A DNA stretch of 64,000 bases. Source: Carideicomes alvinocaridis. GTDB lineage: Bacteria > Pseudomonadota > Alphaproteobacteria > Rhodobacterales > Rhodobacteraceae. The DNA lies in NCBI GenBank assembly GCA_005473895.2, contig SRJI02000001.1, forward strand, positions 1 to 64,000, in the 5' to 3' direction. A model generated the notes under the pieces. The model saw only the letters and a program-made list of their open reading frames with translations. It was not told the DNA's origin and ran no database searches. Of this stretch, positions 26,138 through 35,381 are shown piece after piece. The position numbers and the translations under genes were made by a program. Numbering within the stretch: the stretch's first letter is position 1; each line of letters begins with the position of its first letter.

Positions 26138-27730
26138 TCATGGCAGGAAATTGAAGACGCCGCGCGGCCCGAGATCGTGGGCGATCCGGAGTTCCGCCAG
26201 CTCCACCAGGCTGCACAGGACCGGGCGCGTCTCGCGCGGGTCGATGATGTCTTCGACGGCGAAGGCCTCGGCGGTGCGGAAGGGCGAGGCGAAGGGCCGG
26301 AGCCGCGCCTCGATCTCGCGCTCCTTGGCGGCCGGGTCGTCGGCGGCGGCGATCTCGCGCCGGAAGGCCGCGGCCACCCCGCCCTCGATCGGCAGCGAGC
26401 CCCATTCGCCGGTGGGCCAGGCAAGCTTGTAATCCACGCCGTTCTTGTTGCAGGTCGCCATCCCCGCCATGCCGTAGCACTTGCGGATCACCAGCGTGGT
26501 CGTCGGCACGCTGATATTCGCCGCGGCGTGGACGACGCGCATCCCCTCCAGCAGCGTCGCGTTCTCCTCGGCGCGCAGCCCGACCATGAAGCCAGGCACG
26601 TCGACGAGAAAGATCAGCGGGATGTGGAACGTGTCGCAGAGCTGCATGAAGCGGATCTGCTTGCGCGCGGACTTGTCGTCCATCGCGCCGCCATAGACCA
26701 TCGGGTTGTTGCCCACGATCCCCGCCGGCCGGCCGTTGAAGCGCGCCAGCATGGTGATCACCGACTTGCCGTGGGTCGGCTGGATCTCGAACTCCGAGTC
26801 CCGGTCGGCGATCAGGCGGATCAGCTTCTTCATGTCGAAGGCCTGGGTGCGCCGTTCCGGCACGATGTTCAGCAGCGCCTCCTCGCAGCGCTCCACCGGA
26901 TCGTCGCAGGCGGTGACGGGCGGCATCTCCCAGACGTTCTGGGGCATGAAGCTCAGGAAGCGGCGGATCTGGTCAAAGGCCTCCTCCTCCGTGTCGGCGG
27001 CATTGTGGATCGTGCCGGCCTTGTCCACCGCGACCTTGGCGCCGCCCAGCTCCTCCTTGTCGATCTGCTGCCCAAGCGAGCGTTTCACCACCGGCGGCCC
27101 GGCGGCGAAGATCTGGCTGGAGCCGCGGATCATGACCGAGAAATGCGACAGGATCGCCCGGCCCGCCGGCCCGCCCGCGGCGGTGCCCAGCACGGCCGAG
27201 GCCACCGGCGACTGGCCCAGCAGCGAGACCGAGCGCTCGAAACCGTGGACGCCCGGAAAGACCGTGTGCCGCCGTTTCTCGATCGAGCCGACGGTGCCGC
27301 CGGCCCCGTCCACGAGGTTCACCAGCGGCAGGCGGTAATGATAGGCGAAATCCTCCACCAGGCCGCCCTGCCCGCCCTTGCGGCGCGTCGCGCTGAAGGT
27401 GGTGCCGCCGCGCACGGTGAAATCCTCGCCGCCGACGACAACCTTGCGGCCGCCGATGGTGACGGTGCCGCCCACATAGGGCGCGGGCGTCACCGATTGC
27501 AGCCGCTCCTGGGCGTCGTAGCTGCCGGTGCCGGCCAGGCCGCCCAGCTCGGTGAAGCTGTCGGCGTCGGCCAGCGCATCGATCCGTTCCCGGACCGTCA
27601 GGCGGCCGGCGGAATGCTGGCGCTCGATGGAGGTCTCGCCGCCCATCTTGCGCGCCTCGGCGCGGCGGAACTCCAGTTCCTCCAGGCGGTCGGCCATGCT
27701 GCCGGCAGGGGGCGGGCTGTGGTCGTTCAT
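26138..27730 (-). CDS. Acyl-CoA carboxylase carboxyltransferase subunit (PccB-like), copy 1
   Basis: A 530-residue carboxyltransferase that moves CO2 from carboxybiotin to an acyl-CoA. Both crotonase-fold halves are present: the N-terminal half has the SGRLTVRERIDAL-like start (SAGRLTVRERI) and LVDGAGGTVGS, the C-terminal half PAGIVGNNPMV, FLVDVPGFMVG and KCYGMAGMA. The start ATG at 27730 overlaps the stop of the biotin carrier by four bases; the longer frame upstream is not used. A second carboxyltransferase of similar size lies upstream in the operon. The two may form a heteromeric enzyme or act on different acyl-CoAs. Confidence 0.93.
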   Translation of the reverse strand: MNDHSPPPAGSMADRLEELEFRRAEARKMGGETSIERQHSAGRLTVRERIDALADADSFTELGGLAGTGSYDAQERLQSVTPAPYVGGTVTIGGRKVVVGGEDFTVRGGTTFSATRRKGGQGGLVEDFAYHYRLPLVNLVDGAGGTVGSIEKRRHTVFPGVHGFERSVSLLGQSPVASAVLGTAAGGPAGRAILSHFSVMIRGSSQIFAAGPPVVKRSLGQQIDKEELGGAKVAVDKAGTIHNAADTEEEAFDQIRRFLSFMPQNVWEMPPVTACDDPVERCEEALLNIVPERRTQAFDMKKLIRLIADRDSEFEIQPTHGKSVITMLARFNGRPAGIVGNNPMVYGGAMDDKSARKQIRFMQLCDTFHIPLIFLVDVPGFMVGLRAEENATLLEGMRVVHAAANISVPTTTLVIRKCYGMAGMATCNKNGVDYKLAWPTGEWGSLPIEGGVAAAFRREIAAADDPAAKEREIEARLRPFASPFRTAEAFAVEDIIDPRETRPVLCSLVELAELRIAHDLGPRGVFNFLP

Positions 27731-27948
27731 GGCTCGATCGCGCCCAGCACGCCGTCTTCCTCCACGCCGTCGCCCTCGCCGACGGCAAGCGCGGTCAGCT
27801 TGCCCGCCGCGGGCGCCTCCACCGGGATCTCCATCTTCATCGATTCCAGGATCATGATGACGTCGCCCTCGGCGACCTGCTGTCCGACCTCGCATTCGAT
27901 CTTCCAGACGGAGCCGCTTACCGGCGCGAGGATGTCTTGCTTGGCCAT
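27727..27948 (-). CDS. Single-domain biotin carboxyl carrier protein
   Basis: A 73-residue protein consisting only of a biotinyl domain. The biotinylation motif ESMKM places biotin on Lys38. It shuttles carboxybiotin between the biotin carboxylase and carboxyltransferases of this operon. The usual AccB has a long N-terminal extension and PccA-type subunits carry the domain fused, so this is the minimal, free-standing form. It lies between the two carboxyltransferase genes and overlaps the second by four bases. Confidence 0.95.
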   Translation of the reverse strand: MAKQDILAPVSGSVWKIECEVGQQVAEGDVIMILESMKMEIPVEAPAAGKLTALAVGEGDGVEEDGVLGAIEP

Positions 27949-28006
27949 GTGTCACTCACTTTCTTGTTGGTCGTGGCCGCGGCCCGGCCCGGGCCGTGTC
28001 GCGGGT

Positions 28007-29581
28007 TCAGTATGTGGTCGGCCAGGTGGCCATGCGGTGCTGCCCCACCCCGCCGCTCAGCCGGGCGGAATGGATGTCGAGCATCTCGAGCAGGTAGGCG
28101 CGGGTGTCGCGCGGCCTCAGCACCGCCTGCACCGCGTTGATCTCGGCCAGGCCGTAGACGTCCGAGTCCTGCTGCATCTGGGCGCGGATGCGCTCGCGCT
28201 CGGCATCGGACACGTCGCGGCCCCAGGTCACCACGTCGACGGAATAGGCCGGGTCCATGAAGCTCACCTCGGCGGTGGGCCACGCGGCGACCTCGTCGGA
28301 ATTCCGACCGCCGCCCATGTTGAGATACGCCTGGCCGTAGCTCTTGCGCAGGATGACCGACAGTTTCGGCACCGAGCAGAGCTGCAGCGCGGACATGAAG
28401 TTCATGATCTTGCCGGGCGCCTTGCGGCGCTCGCCCTCCACCCCGATGACGAAGCCGGGGGTGTCCACCAGCATGATGATGGGAATGTTGAAGCTGTCGC
28501 ACATGACGAGGAAGCGGGTGATCTTTTCGCAGGCATCCACGTCGAGCGCGCCGGCCTTGAACATCGGGTTGTTGGCGACGAAGCCGACGCTGCGGCCGCC
28601 CATGCGGGCCAGGCCCGTGGTGGCCACCCGGCCGAAGCGCGGCTTGAACTCGAAGTAGCTGCCGGGATCGGCCAGCGCCTCGACCACCTTGATCATGTCG
28701 TAGCCCTGGCGCCGGTTCTCGGGCACCAGCTTTTCCAGCCGGTCGCGCGCCGCGTTCATCTCTTCCGACCCCTCGTCGGGGGCCTCGGTCACGGGCGGGG
28801 CCTCGTTGCAATGGGCGGGCATGTAGGACAGGAAGGTGCGGATCGTCTCCACCGCCTCCTCGTCGGTCTCCACCACCCGGTCCACGAGGCCGGTCTTTTC
28901 CGAATGCAGCTTCCAGCCGCCCAGGTCCTCGGGCTCCACCTTCTGGCCGATGGCCAGCGAGGCCAGCCCGTGCGAGGCCACCGCCAGCACCGCGCCCTTC
29001 CGCATCACGGTGAAATCCGACAGGCAGGAATACCAGGCCGAGGAGCCGAAGCACTGGCCCAGCACCGCCGAGGCCCAGGGCGTCCGGCGGTCGCGGATAT
29101 ATTGCGTGGGATCGTTGCCCAGCATGGTCCCCATGCCGCGAGCGCCCATGTTGTCGGGCATGCGCGCGCCGGAGGATTCCCCGAAGAACACGATCGGCAT
29201 GCCGCGCTCCGTCGCCACCCGCTTCACATGGCCGATCTTGCGCATGTTGGTGCTGCTCGACGAGGCGCCCTTGACGGTGAAGTCGTTGGAGACGACGGCG
29301 ATGCGCCGTCCGTCCATGACGCCGTAGCCGGTGACCTTGCCGTCGGCGGGGGTGTTGGCGCGGTCGGCCTCCACCGGGCCGGAGACGCCCAGCAGCCCCA
29401 CTTCGCGGAAACTGCCCGGCTCGATCAGCCGGTCGACCCGTTCGCGGGCGTTGAGCAAGCCGGCCTCGGCCCGCCGCTGCAGCTTGGCGGGGCCGCCCAT
29501 GGCACGCGCCCGGTCCTCCCGCGCGGCGAGTTCGTCCTCCAGGCTCGTCTCCGGGCCTGCGGTTCTGGTCGCGGTGCTCAC
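28007..29581 (-). CDS. Acyl-CoA carboxylase carboxyltransferase subunit (PccB-like), copy 2
   Basis: A 524-residue carboxyltransferase homologous to the product at 26138-27730. Visible are LLNARERVDRL near the N-terminus, FGESSGARMPDNMG in the N-terminal half, and VGFVANNPMFKAGALD, LVDTPGFVIG and SYGQAYLNMGGG in the C-terminal half. I chose the GTG at 29581: it follows the CoA-transferase stop by one base and has a CAGGAGAG site. An ATG at 29611 would add ten residues by overlapping the upstream gene. The divergence between the two copies suggests different roles within one complex or different substrates. Confidence 0.92.
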   Translation of the reverse strand: MSTATRTAGPETSLEDELAAREDRARAMGGPAKLQRRAEAGLLNARERVDRLIEPGSFREVGLLGVSGPVEADRANTPADGKVTGYGVMDGRRIAVVSNDFTVKGASSSSTNMRKIGHVKRVATERGMPIVFFGESSGARMPDNMGARGMGTMLGNDPTQYIRDRRTPWASAVLGQCFGSSAWYSCLSDFTVMRKGAVLAVASHGLASLAIGQKVEPEDLGGWKLHSEKTGLVDRVVETDEEAVETIRTFLSYMPAHCNEAPPVTEAPDEGSEEMNAARDRLEKLVPENRRQGYDMIKVVEALADPGSYFEFKPRFGRVATTGLARMGGRSVGFVANNPMFKAGALDVDACEKITRFLVMCDSFNIPIIMLVDTPGFVIGVEGERRKAPGKIMNFMSALQLCSVPKLSVILRKSYGQAYLNMGGGRNSDEVAAWPTAEVSFMDPAYSVDVVTWGRDVSDAERERIRAQMQQDSDVYGLAEINAVQAVLRPRDTRAYLLEMLDIHSARLSGGVGQHRMATWPTTY

Positions 29582-29582
29582 G

Positions 29583-30845
29583 TCAGCTCTCCTGTTCCTG
29601 CCTGGGCGCATGCGCGCGTTCCGCCGCCTCTCCGTCGAAGATCACGCCGGCCTCGAGAAGGACGTCGATCTCGTCCCGGCCGAGGCCGAGCCGCTCTTCC
29701 AGCACCGAGATCGTGTCGACCCCGGTGCCGCGCCCCGCAAAGGCCACCCGGCCGGGCGTGCCCGACAGGCGCGGCGCCACGTTGGCCATGGCGACCGGGC
29801 CCAGGACCGGGTCCTCGGGCGACACGATGGCCTGGCGCGCGGCGTAATGCGGGTCGTCGAAGATATCGCGCATGTTGTAGATCCGGGCCCCCGGAATGCC
29901 GGCGCCGTGCAGCGCCTCCTCCGCCTCCTCGATGGTCAGGCTGCCGGTCCATTCCCCGATCAGCGCGTCGAGCGCATCCTCGTTGCGCGACCGCTCTACC
30001 GCGGTGGAAAAGCGCGGGTCCTCCGCCAGTTCCGGCTTGCCCATCAGGGCGGTCAGCTTGCGGAACAGCGAGCTGCTGATCGCGGCGATGTGGATCGCCC
30101 GGCCGTCGCCGGTCTCGTAAAGCGAATTGGGCGTGTTGTCGGGCAGCCGCGGCCCGGCCCGCTGCGCGATGGCACCAAGCTGCTGGAAGGCCGGGATATG
30201 CGGCTCCATGAAGCTGAAGGCGGATTCGTAAAGCGCCGCGTCCACCACCTGGCCCGTGCCGCTGTCCTTGCGCGCCAGCAGCGCCATGACCGTGCCGAAG
30301 GCGGCGTAGAGCCCGGTGATGTAATCGGTCAGCGAGACGGCCACCCGCGCCGGCGGGCGGTCCGGGTCGCCGGTGATCTCGCGCATCCCGCTCACCGCCT
30401 CGCAGACCACGCCATAGCCCGGGCGCTGGCTGTAGGGGCCGTCCTGCCCGTAGCCCGAGATCCGGACCAGCACGATGCCGGGATTGATCTTGCTCAGCGT
30501 GTCATAGCCCAGCCCCCAGCGTTCCAGCGTGCCGGGGCGGAAATTCTCGATCACCACGTCCGCCGCCTCGCAAAGCTTGCGGATCAGCGCCTGCCCCTCC
30601 GGCTTGCGCAGGTCGACGGAGATGTTGCGCTTGTTGCGCAGGATCGAGGCGGCATAGAGCGACCGTCCTTCCCGCCGCTTGCCCATGGAGCGGATCGTGT
30701 CGCCCTCGCGCTGCTCCACCTTGATCACGTCGGCCCCGAAATCGGCCAGCAGTCGCCCGCAGAACGGGCCGGCCACGGTCGAGCCGAGCTCGATCACGAT
30801 CTGCCCTTCCAGCGGGCGCTTGGGGTCATGGGCGGCATCGGGCAT
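29583..30845 (-). CDS. Family III CoA-transferase (CaiB/BaiF type)
   Basis: A 420-residue transferase that moves CoA between carboxylic acids. The N-terminal VIELGSTVAGPFCGRLLADFGADVIKVE block and the LRNKRNISVDL segment are typical, and the catalytic Asp is probably Asp174 (SLTDYITGLYA). It follows the GntR regulator by 44 bp and precedes the carboxyltransferases, so it most likely activates the acid imported by the TRAP system before biotin-dependent carboxylation. Confidence 0.93.
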   Translation of the reverse strand: MPDAAHDPKRPLEGQIVIELGSTVAGPFCGRLLADFGADVIKVEQREGDTIRSMGKRREGRSLYAASILRNKRNISVDLRKPEGQALIRKLCEAADVVIENFRPGTLERWGLGYDTLSKINPGIVLVRISGYGQDGPYSQRPGYGVVCEAVSGMREITGDPDRPPARVAVSLTDYITGLYAAFGTVMALLARKDSGTGQVVDAALYESAFSFMEPHIPAFQQLGAIAQRAGPRLPDNTPNSLYETGDGRAIHIAAISSSLFRKLTALMGKPELAEDPRFSTAVERSRNEDALDALIGEWTGSLTIEEAEEALHGAGIPGARIYNMRDIFDDPHYAARQAIVSPEDPVLGPVAMANVAPRLSGTPGRVAFAGRGTGVDTISVLEERLGLGRDEIDVLLEAGVIFDGEAAERAHAPRQEQES

Positions 30846-30889
30846 GCGTCGGTCTCACCTCGTCGGGTCGGAAAGGGGCGATTGCGGGG

Positions 30890-31546
30890 TCACAACAGGA
30901 ACTTGGCGTATTCGGAGAACCAGGCTCGCGCGCTGCGGATGTTCTCGCGCTTCAGGGCCTCGGCCTCTTCGGCGCGGCCGGCGATCATCGCGTCGAGGAT
31001 CTCGCGGTGCTGCAGCATCCCGGCCTTGGCCCGGCCCGGCACCAGCACGAGCCGCCGAATCAGCACGCGCGAGCGGTCGTAGAGCACGTCGAGGCTTTGC
31101 GACAGAACCTCGTTGCGGGCCTCGCGAAAGCTCTGGTGCCGGAACATGTTGACGCTCTCGACGTAGAAATTCAGGTCGTTGTCGGCCAGCGCGGTCTCGG
31201 CCGGTTCGCCGAACCGTTCGCGCAACTCGTCCCAGGCCCCCGGCGGGGCGTTTTCCGTGGCCAGCCGGACCGCCAGCGCCTCCAGCACCTCGCGGACATC
31301 GAACAGCGACTTGATCTGGTCCGCGGTCAGCCGCGACACCACGGCGCCCTGGTTCGGGATCCGCTCGATCAGGCCGCGTTCCTCGAGGATGCCGAAGGCC
31401 TCGCGCAGCCGCGGACGGGACACGCCGAATTCCTCGGCCAGCCGCGTCTCGCGCAGCTTGGAGCCGGGGGGCAGCTCGTGATCCACGATACTCTGGCGCA
31501 AGGCATCCACGACTTCGGTGACTCCCATTGGCGTATTCTTTGGCAT
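30890..31546 (-). CDS. GntR-family regulator (FCD subfamily)
   Basis: A 218-residue regulator with an N-terminal winged helix (about residues 10-75: LRETRLAEEFGVSRPRLREAFGILEERGLIE) and a C-terminal helical FCD ligand-binding domain with metal-ligand-like His residues (FRHQSFREA, LQHREILDAM). The ATG at 31546 has a GGAGGG site; an open frame from a GTG at 31633 would start inside the promoter. It heads the CoA-transferase/carboxylase/TRAP operon and probably senses its substrate or an acyl-CoA product. A palindrome just upstream is the likely operator. Confidence 0.92.
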   Translation of the reverse strand: MPKNTPMGVTEVVDALRQSIVDHELPPGSKLRETRLAEEFGVSRPRLREAFGILEERGLIERIPNQGAVVSRLTADQIKSLFDVREVLEALAVRLATENAPPGAWDELRERFGEPAETALADNDLNFYVESVNMFRHQSFREARNEVLSQSLDVLYDRSRVLIRRLVLVPGRAKAGMLQHREILDAMIAGRAEEAEALKRENIRSARAWFSEYAKFLL

Positions 31547-31610
31547 CGACCCTCCAATCCGCGCAGGACCAAGGCTCTGGTTGAGCCCGACCCTGCGTAA
31601 CGTAGTCAGT

Positions 31611-31622
31611 ATTGTCAACAAT
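31611..31622. promoter_or_regulatory. Putative GntR operator overlapping a promoter
   Basis: The 12-mer ATTGTCAACAAT has perfect ATTGT/ACAAT arms around a 2-bp centre, resembling FCD-type GntR sites. It lies about 65 bp upstream of the regulator gene. On the minus strand a TTGTGA element followed 16 bp later by AATACT would place the palindrome over the -10 region, consistent with autorepression. The rest of the 277-bp gap 31547-31823 shows no gene and no clear terminator for the FUSC gene. Confidence 0.5.
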
Positions 31623-31823
31623 TTTGTTTTCACAAGAGCAGATCATCTTGCCCGCTCTCTGCCCAGTTGCCATGATTCTGCCGGAGGATGTATTTTTTCT
31701 CGCCCCGCCCGCTGATTTCCCGGTGTCAGGAAGGATGCGGCGCGGCCGCAGGGCCAGCGCGTTCACGCCGCAACGAAATGGTCTGCGGGCGGAAGGCGCC
31801 CTGAGCGCCGAACTCGGTCGCGG

Positions 31824-33938
31824 TCAGCTGGGGGCCACTGCGCCGGCGCCCTGGTTCAAGCGCCTCATCCGGTCGCGAATGGCTTCGAGGGCCTGCACCG
31901 CCCCCTCGTCCCCGGGGGCGCCGCCAGCGACAGGCGGAACGGCTCTCGCCTCCCCGGTGCCCTCGGCCCGTCGCCGCAGGAAAAGCCCTGTCCCGGCGGC
32001 ACGGACCCTGCGGGTCTGCTCCGACAGCTCCGCCGCGATCTGGTCGAAACTCTGCACCTCCGGCGCAGAAAGCGGCGCCTCGGTCGCGAGGGTCTGGGCC
32101 AGCACGCGGCCCCAATGGGCGGAGGCCGTGAACGGCAGAAGGTTCCGGCGGACATGGCCGAAGCGTGTCACGGCGCTCCAGGGCGCGGCGAGCGGCTTGA
32201 CCGCCGCGGCCAGCTCGCCGTACCGCCGGTCGAGCGCGCGGGACAGGGCCGCCAGATCGCCCTCGCCCGGCTCTCCGCGCGCCTGGCGGCCGGCCTCGGC
32301 GACCAGGCCGTCCAGGGCGTCGACGAAGCCCCCGACCGCCTCCTCGACGCCGCCCGACGTCCTGACCGGGAAGACGAGGAAGGCGACGAGCACCCCTGCG
32401 ACGCCGCCCACCAGCGTCTCCTCGAGGCGGACCATCAGGAGCTGTGGCGTGAACATGCCCATCAGGCCGTAAAGCAGCGCAAGCGCGATGGTCACGAAAA
32501 AGATCATCACCCCGTAGGAGGTCTGAAGGAAATAGAAGGCGAGAAAGAAGAGGATCGGGATCGCGATGCCGGAGGCGACCATGTGCCCCTGCAGCAGCGT
32601 GGCCACGGCGGTGCCGGCAAAAAGCCCGCCCAGCGTGCCGGCAGAGCGCTGGAAGGCCCGCATCGCCGTGTCGGCGCGCGAGCGGGTGTTGTTGAACACG
32701 ATGAAGGCCGTCAGCACCGCCCAGTACCAGCGCGTCGGCGACAGCAGGATCCCGGCCCCGAGCGCCAGGGCGCAGGCCAGCGTCACCTGGATCGGGCGTT
32801 GCAGGGTCTCGGGCACCAGCGGCCGGGCGGGCTTGTCGCCCTCGGCATCCGTTTCGGCCGCGGCCGTGGCGGGCTCGGCCTCAGCCTCGTCGTCCTCGAC
32901 CGGGAGGAAGGCCGGCGACGGCTCGGGGCCGAGCGCCCGGTTGATCCGGACCCGCGCGTCGCGCAGGCGCAGCAGAAGCTGCGTGGCCAGGTCGGGGGGC
33001 GCGGCCTGCTCCATGTCCGGGGCCTGCCGCAACAGGCTGCCCCGCTCGTCCAGCAGTTCGGAGACCATCGCGGCGCCGGGCAAGGCCGTGTGCCGGGCCC
33101 GCACGAGGCGCTCCACCGCGAGCTGAAGGTCGAAGAGCGCGATCGCCAGGTCCGAGGCCGGGCCGCGCGCCGCCAGCGCCCCGCTCGTGCCCTGCGGGAT
33201 GAACCCCTCGGCCATCAGCGCGATGTCCCTGAGACTCGCCAGATGCTTCCGCAGCGCCTTGTCGTCGTCGCCACGGGGGCCATGGCCGCCCCTCATGCGC
33301 AGCAGGTGCCGCAGGATCAGGTTGATCCGGTGGTCGATCGTGGTCATGGCCCGGCGGAAGTCCCTCTCCGGATCGGCGGGCAACAGCACGGTCGTGACCA
33401 GATGGGTGGCCGCCAGCGCGAGGGCGGTGCCCAGCACCAGCCAGCCGATCTGTTCCGCTGGCGGTCTCAGGTACTCGCCGATGAAATAGGCCAGGACCGC
33501 GGCCATCCCGACGCCCAGCCAGCGCGGCCCGTAGCGGCGCACGTAGACCGAGGCGAATATGACCGCGAGAAATGCGATGTCCGCGATGACGGGCTGCGGC
33601 GCCAGCAGGCTGGCCGCGAAGGCGGAGAGCGACGCGGCCCAGAAGGCATGGAGCCGGGTGACCAGCTGGCCCCTCGCCGTGGGCTCCCTGACCGCCAGCG
33701 TGCAGACGAAGGACATCACGACGACAAGCCCGTAGGTCGCCACCGGCAGCGGATGGAACGCCGCGACCAATGCCACGGCGCCGCCCCCGATCGCCAGGGA
33801 CAGCATGGCGCTCGAGGCCAGGCGCGATCGGGAAAAGGCCGGGTCCGCCGCGGCGAGCCGGTCTGCAAGCGGGGCAAAGGGACCGCTGCGCCGCGTGTCA
33901 CTGGGCGGGGGTTCGGTTGCACCGGCGGTCGTGGTCAA
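31824..33938 (-). CDS. FUSC-family inner-membrane protein
   Basis: A 704-residue protein of the FUSC/YccS/aromatic acid exporter-like family. Two hydrophobic modules, each with about five or six helices (roughly residues 45-165 and 390-540), are separated and followed by long soluble helical regions, the usual arrangement. Relatives include AaeB-type efflux components, though many have no known substrate. I place the start at a TTG (33938) with a GAGGA site seven bases away; the frame is open to 34058 but the extra residues look non-coding. It is monocistronic, between the GntR operon and the TRAP terminator. An efflux role for a catabolic intermediate is possible. Confidence 0.8.
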   Translation of the reverse strand: MTTTAGATEPPPSDTRRSGPFAPLADRLAAADPAFSRSRLASSAMLSLAIGGGAVALVAAFHPLPVATYGLVVVMSFVCTLAVREPTARGQLVTRLHAFWAASLSAFAASLLAPQPVIADIAFLAVIFASVYVRRYGPRWLGVGMAAVLAYFIGEYLRPPAEQIGWLVLGTALALAATHLVTTVLLPADPERDFRRAMTTIDHRINLILRHLLRMRGGHGPRGDDDKALRKHLASLRDIALMAEGFIPQGTSGALAARGPASDLAIALFDLQLAVERLVRARHTALPGAAMVSELLDERGSLLRQAPDMEQAAPPDLATQLLLRLRDARVRINRALGPEPSPAFLPVEDDEAEAEPATAAAETDAEGDKPARPLVPETLQRPIQVTLACALALGAGILLSPTRWYWAVLTAFIVFNNTRSRADTAMRAFQRSAGTLGGLFAGTAVATLLQGHMVASGIAIPILFFLAFYFLQTSYGVMIFFVTIALALLYGLMGMFTPQLLMVRLEETLVGGVAGVLVAFLVFPVRTSGGVEEAVGGFVDALDGLVAEAGRQARGEPGEGDLAALSRALDRRYGELAAAVKPLAAPWSAVTRFGHVRRNLLPFTASAHWGRVLAQTLATEAPLSAPEVQSFDQIAAELSEQTRRVRAAGTGLFLRRRAEGTGEARAVPPVAGGAPGDEGAVQALEAIRDRMRRLNQGAGAVAPS

Positions 33939-34300
33939 TTGGCGGTCCTCGGCTGCTCTTCGCTTCCGGCATCCTAGCCCGCCTGCCGCATCGCGCCAGC
34001 CGCGAGATCGCTGTGAGGCCCTGGACGTCCGCCCGCGGGCCGGCGCCCTTGCCATCAAGCGCCGGCCCTGTGGCGTCAGTCTTCCAAGTGGCCTCCGGCC
34101 TGGCCGCGCAGCCGTTCGGAGCGCGCATGGCCTGAGTAACGCTCGGCATGTCCTCGCGCAATGTGTCTGCCCAGCGTCACTGATCCCGCGCGAGTGGCGG
34201 CCGGCGGCACGTCACGCGCCATATCCCGGACGGGGCCGCCTGGCGGGCCGGAAACGCCGCGTTCCGCAGTCACGAGTGGGGTGACCGGCAGGGTCGCACG
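33939..34300. other. Intergenic region upstream of the FUSC gene
   Basis: About 360 bp with no supportable gene. It should hold the promoter of the FUSC gene, but I found no convincing -35/-10 pair. Confidence 0.5.
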
Positions 34301-34333
34301 AAAAAGGGCCCGGACGACATGCGCCCGGGCCCT
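34301..34333 (-). terminator. Intrinsic terminator of the dctQMP operon
   Basis: On the minus strand AGGGCCCGG and CCGGGCCCT form a 9-bp stem with an 11-nt loop, followed by five T residues (34301-34305 on the plus strand as A). It lies about 40 bp past the dctP stop codon. Confidence 0.85.
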
Positions 34334-34369
34334 CTTGGTCAAATTCGGCCTGTCGCCGCGTGGCAGGGC

Positions 34370-35365
34370 TTACTTCGCGATGGCCTCGTCAATGACGCTC
34401 ATCGCCTCGTTGACCCATTCCTCGCCGCCGACGACCGAGTAGAAGTTCGGCCAGATGCCGCGGGCGGCCTCGCGCCAGGCATCCTCGTCCTTGGGCGCGC
34501 CGGAGAGGGTCATGCCCTCTTCCTTCAGCCGCTCCATGGCCTGCTGAGTCTGCTCGGCATTGGCCTCGCGCCCGATCTGGACGGCTTCCAGCCCGGCCTT
34601 GCTCACGGCCTCCTGCAGGTCCTCCGGCAGGCCCTGGTAGAAGCGCTCGGAGATCAGCAGCGGGCCGGTCCAGATCTGGTAATGGACCTCGGTGATGTAG
34701 TCCTGCACCTCGTAGAAGTTCGACGTCACGGCGGTGGTGTAGGGGTTTTCCTGGCCGTCGATCACGCCCTGCGGCAGCGCGGTGAACACCTCGCCCCAGC
34801 CCATCGGCACCGGCTCCAGCCCCCAGGACTTGAAGGTCTCGATGCTGATCTCGTTCGGGGGCACGCGGATCTTGAGCCCCTGCAGGTCGTCCATGGTCTC
34901 CACCGGGCGGACGGAGTTCGTCAGCACGCGGAAGCCCTTCTCGAGGATGCCGAGGAAGCGGATGCCGGCCTCTTCGGTCACCTTCTCGTTCATGGCGGGC
35001 AGGATCGCGTCAAGCCCGGCATGGGCCTCGTCGCTGTTGGAGAAGAGGTAGGGCAGCAGCAGCACGCCGGTGGAGGGCGCCACCGGGTGGACGTTCGCCA
35101 TCGCCGGGATCTGCGCCTGGATCGTGTTGTTGCGCACCGCGCGCACCACTTCTTCTTCACTGCCAAGCTGGTTGGAGGGGAAGATCTTCACCTCGATCCG
35201 GCCGTCGGAATATTCATCCACCTTCTCGGCGAAGGCCTCGGCGGTGATGTGGGTCGGGTTGGTCTCGTTGTCGCCGTGAGACAGGCGAATGGTGAAGTCC
35301 TGCGCGAAGGCCGGGACGGCCGTGCAGATCAGGGCCAGCGCGGCGGCAGTTGTCTTGAGATACAT
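34370..35365 (-). CDS. TRAP transporter substrate-binding protein (DctP family)
   Basis: A 331-residue periplasmic binding protein with a signal peptide (about residues 1-22, ending VPAFAQ). The DctP fold is evident from TIRLSHGDNETNPTH, FPSNQLGSEEEVV, the substrate-anchoring Arg region GLKIRVPPN and EVFTALPQGVIDGQENP. A GGGAGGA site precedes the ATG at 35365. Last gene of the operon dctQ-dctM-dctP. The linked kinase, epimerase, dehydrogenase and aldolase suggest a sugar, sugar acid or polyol as substrate, not a dicarboxylate. Confidence 0.94.
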   Translation of the reverse strand: MYLKTTAAALALICTAVPAFAQDFTIRLSHGDNETNPTHITAEAFAEKVDEYSDGRIEVKIFPSNQLGSEEEVVRAVRNNTIQAQIPAMANVHPVAPSTGVLLLPYLFSNSDEAHAGLDAILPAMNEKVTEEAGIRFLGILEKGFRVLTNSVRPVETMDDLQGLKIRVPPNEISIETFKSWGLEPVPMGWGEVFTALPQGVIDGQENPYTTAVTSNFYEVQDYITEVHYQIWTGPLLISERFYQGLPEDLQEAVSKAGLEAVQIGREANAEQTQQAMERLKEEGMTLSGAPKDEDAWREAARGIWPNFYSVVGGEEWVNEAMSVIDEAIAK

Positions 35366-35381
35366 CGGATGGTCCTCCCTT

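Noticed and set aside
24860-30079. Very long plus-strand open frame (over 1700 codons) opposite the TRAP/carboxylase operon
   Set aside because: It lies antisense to several well-identified genes, is rich in His, Arg, Gly and Asp as expected of GC-rich shadow frames, and has no domain or signal.
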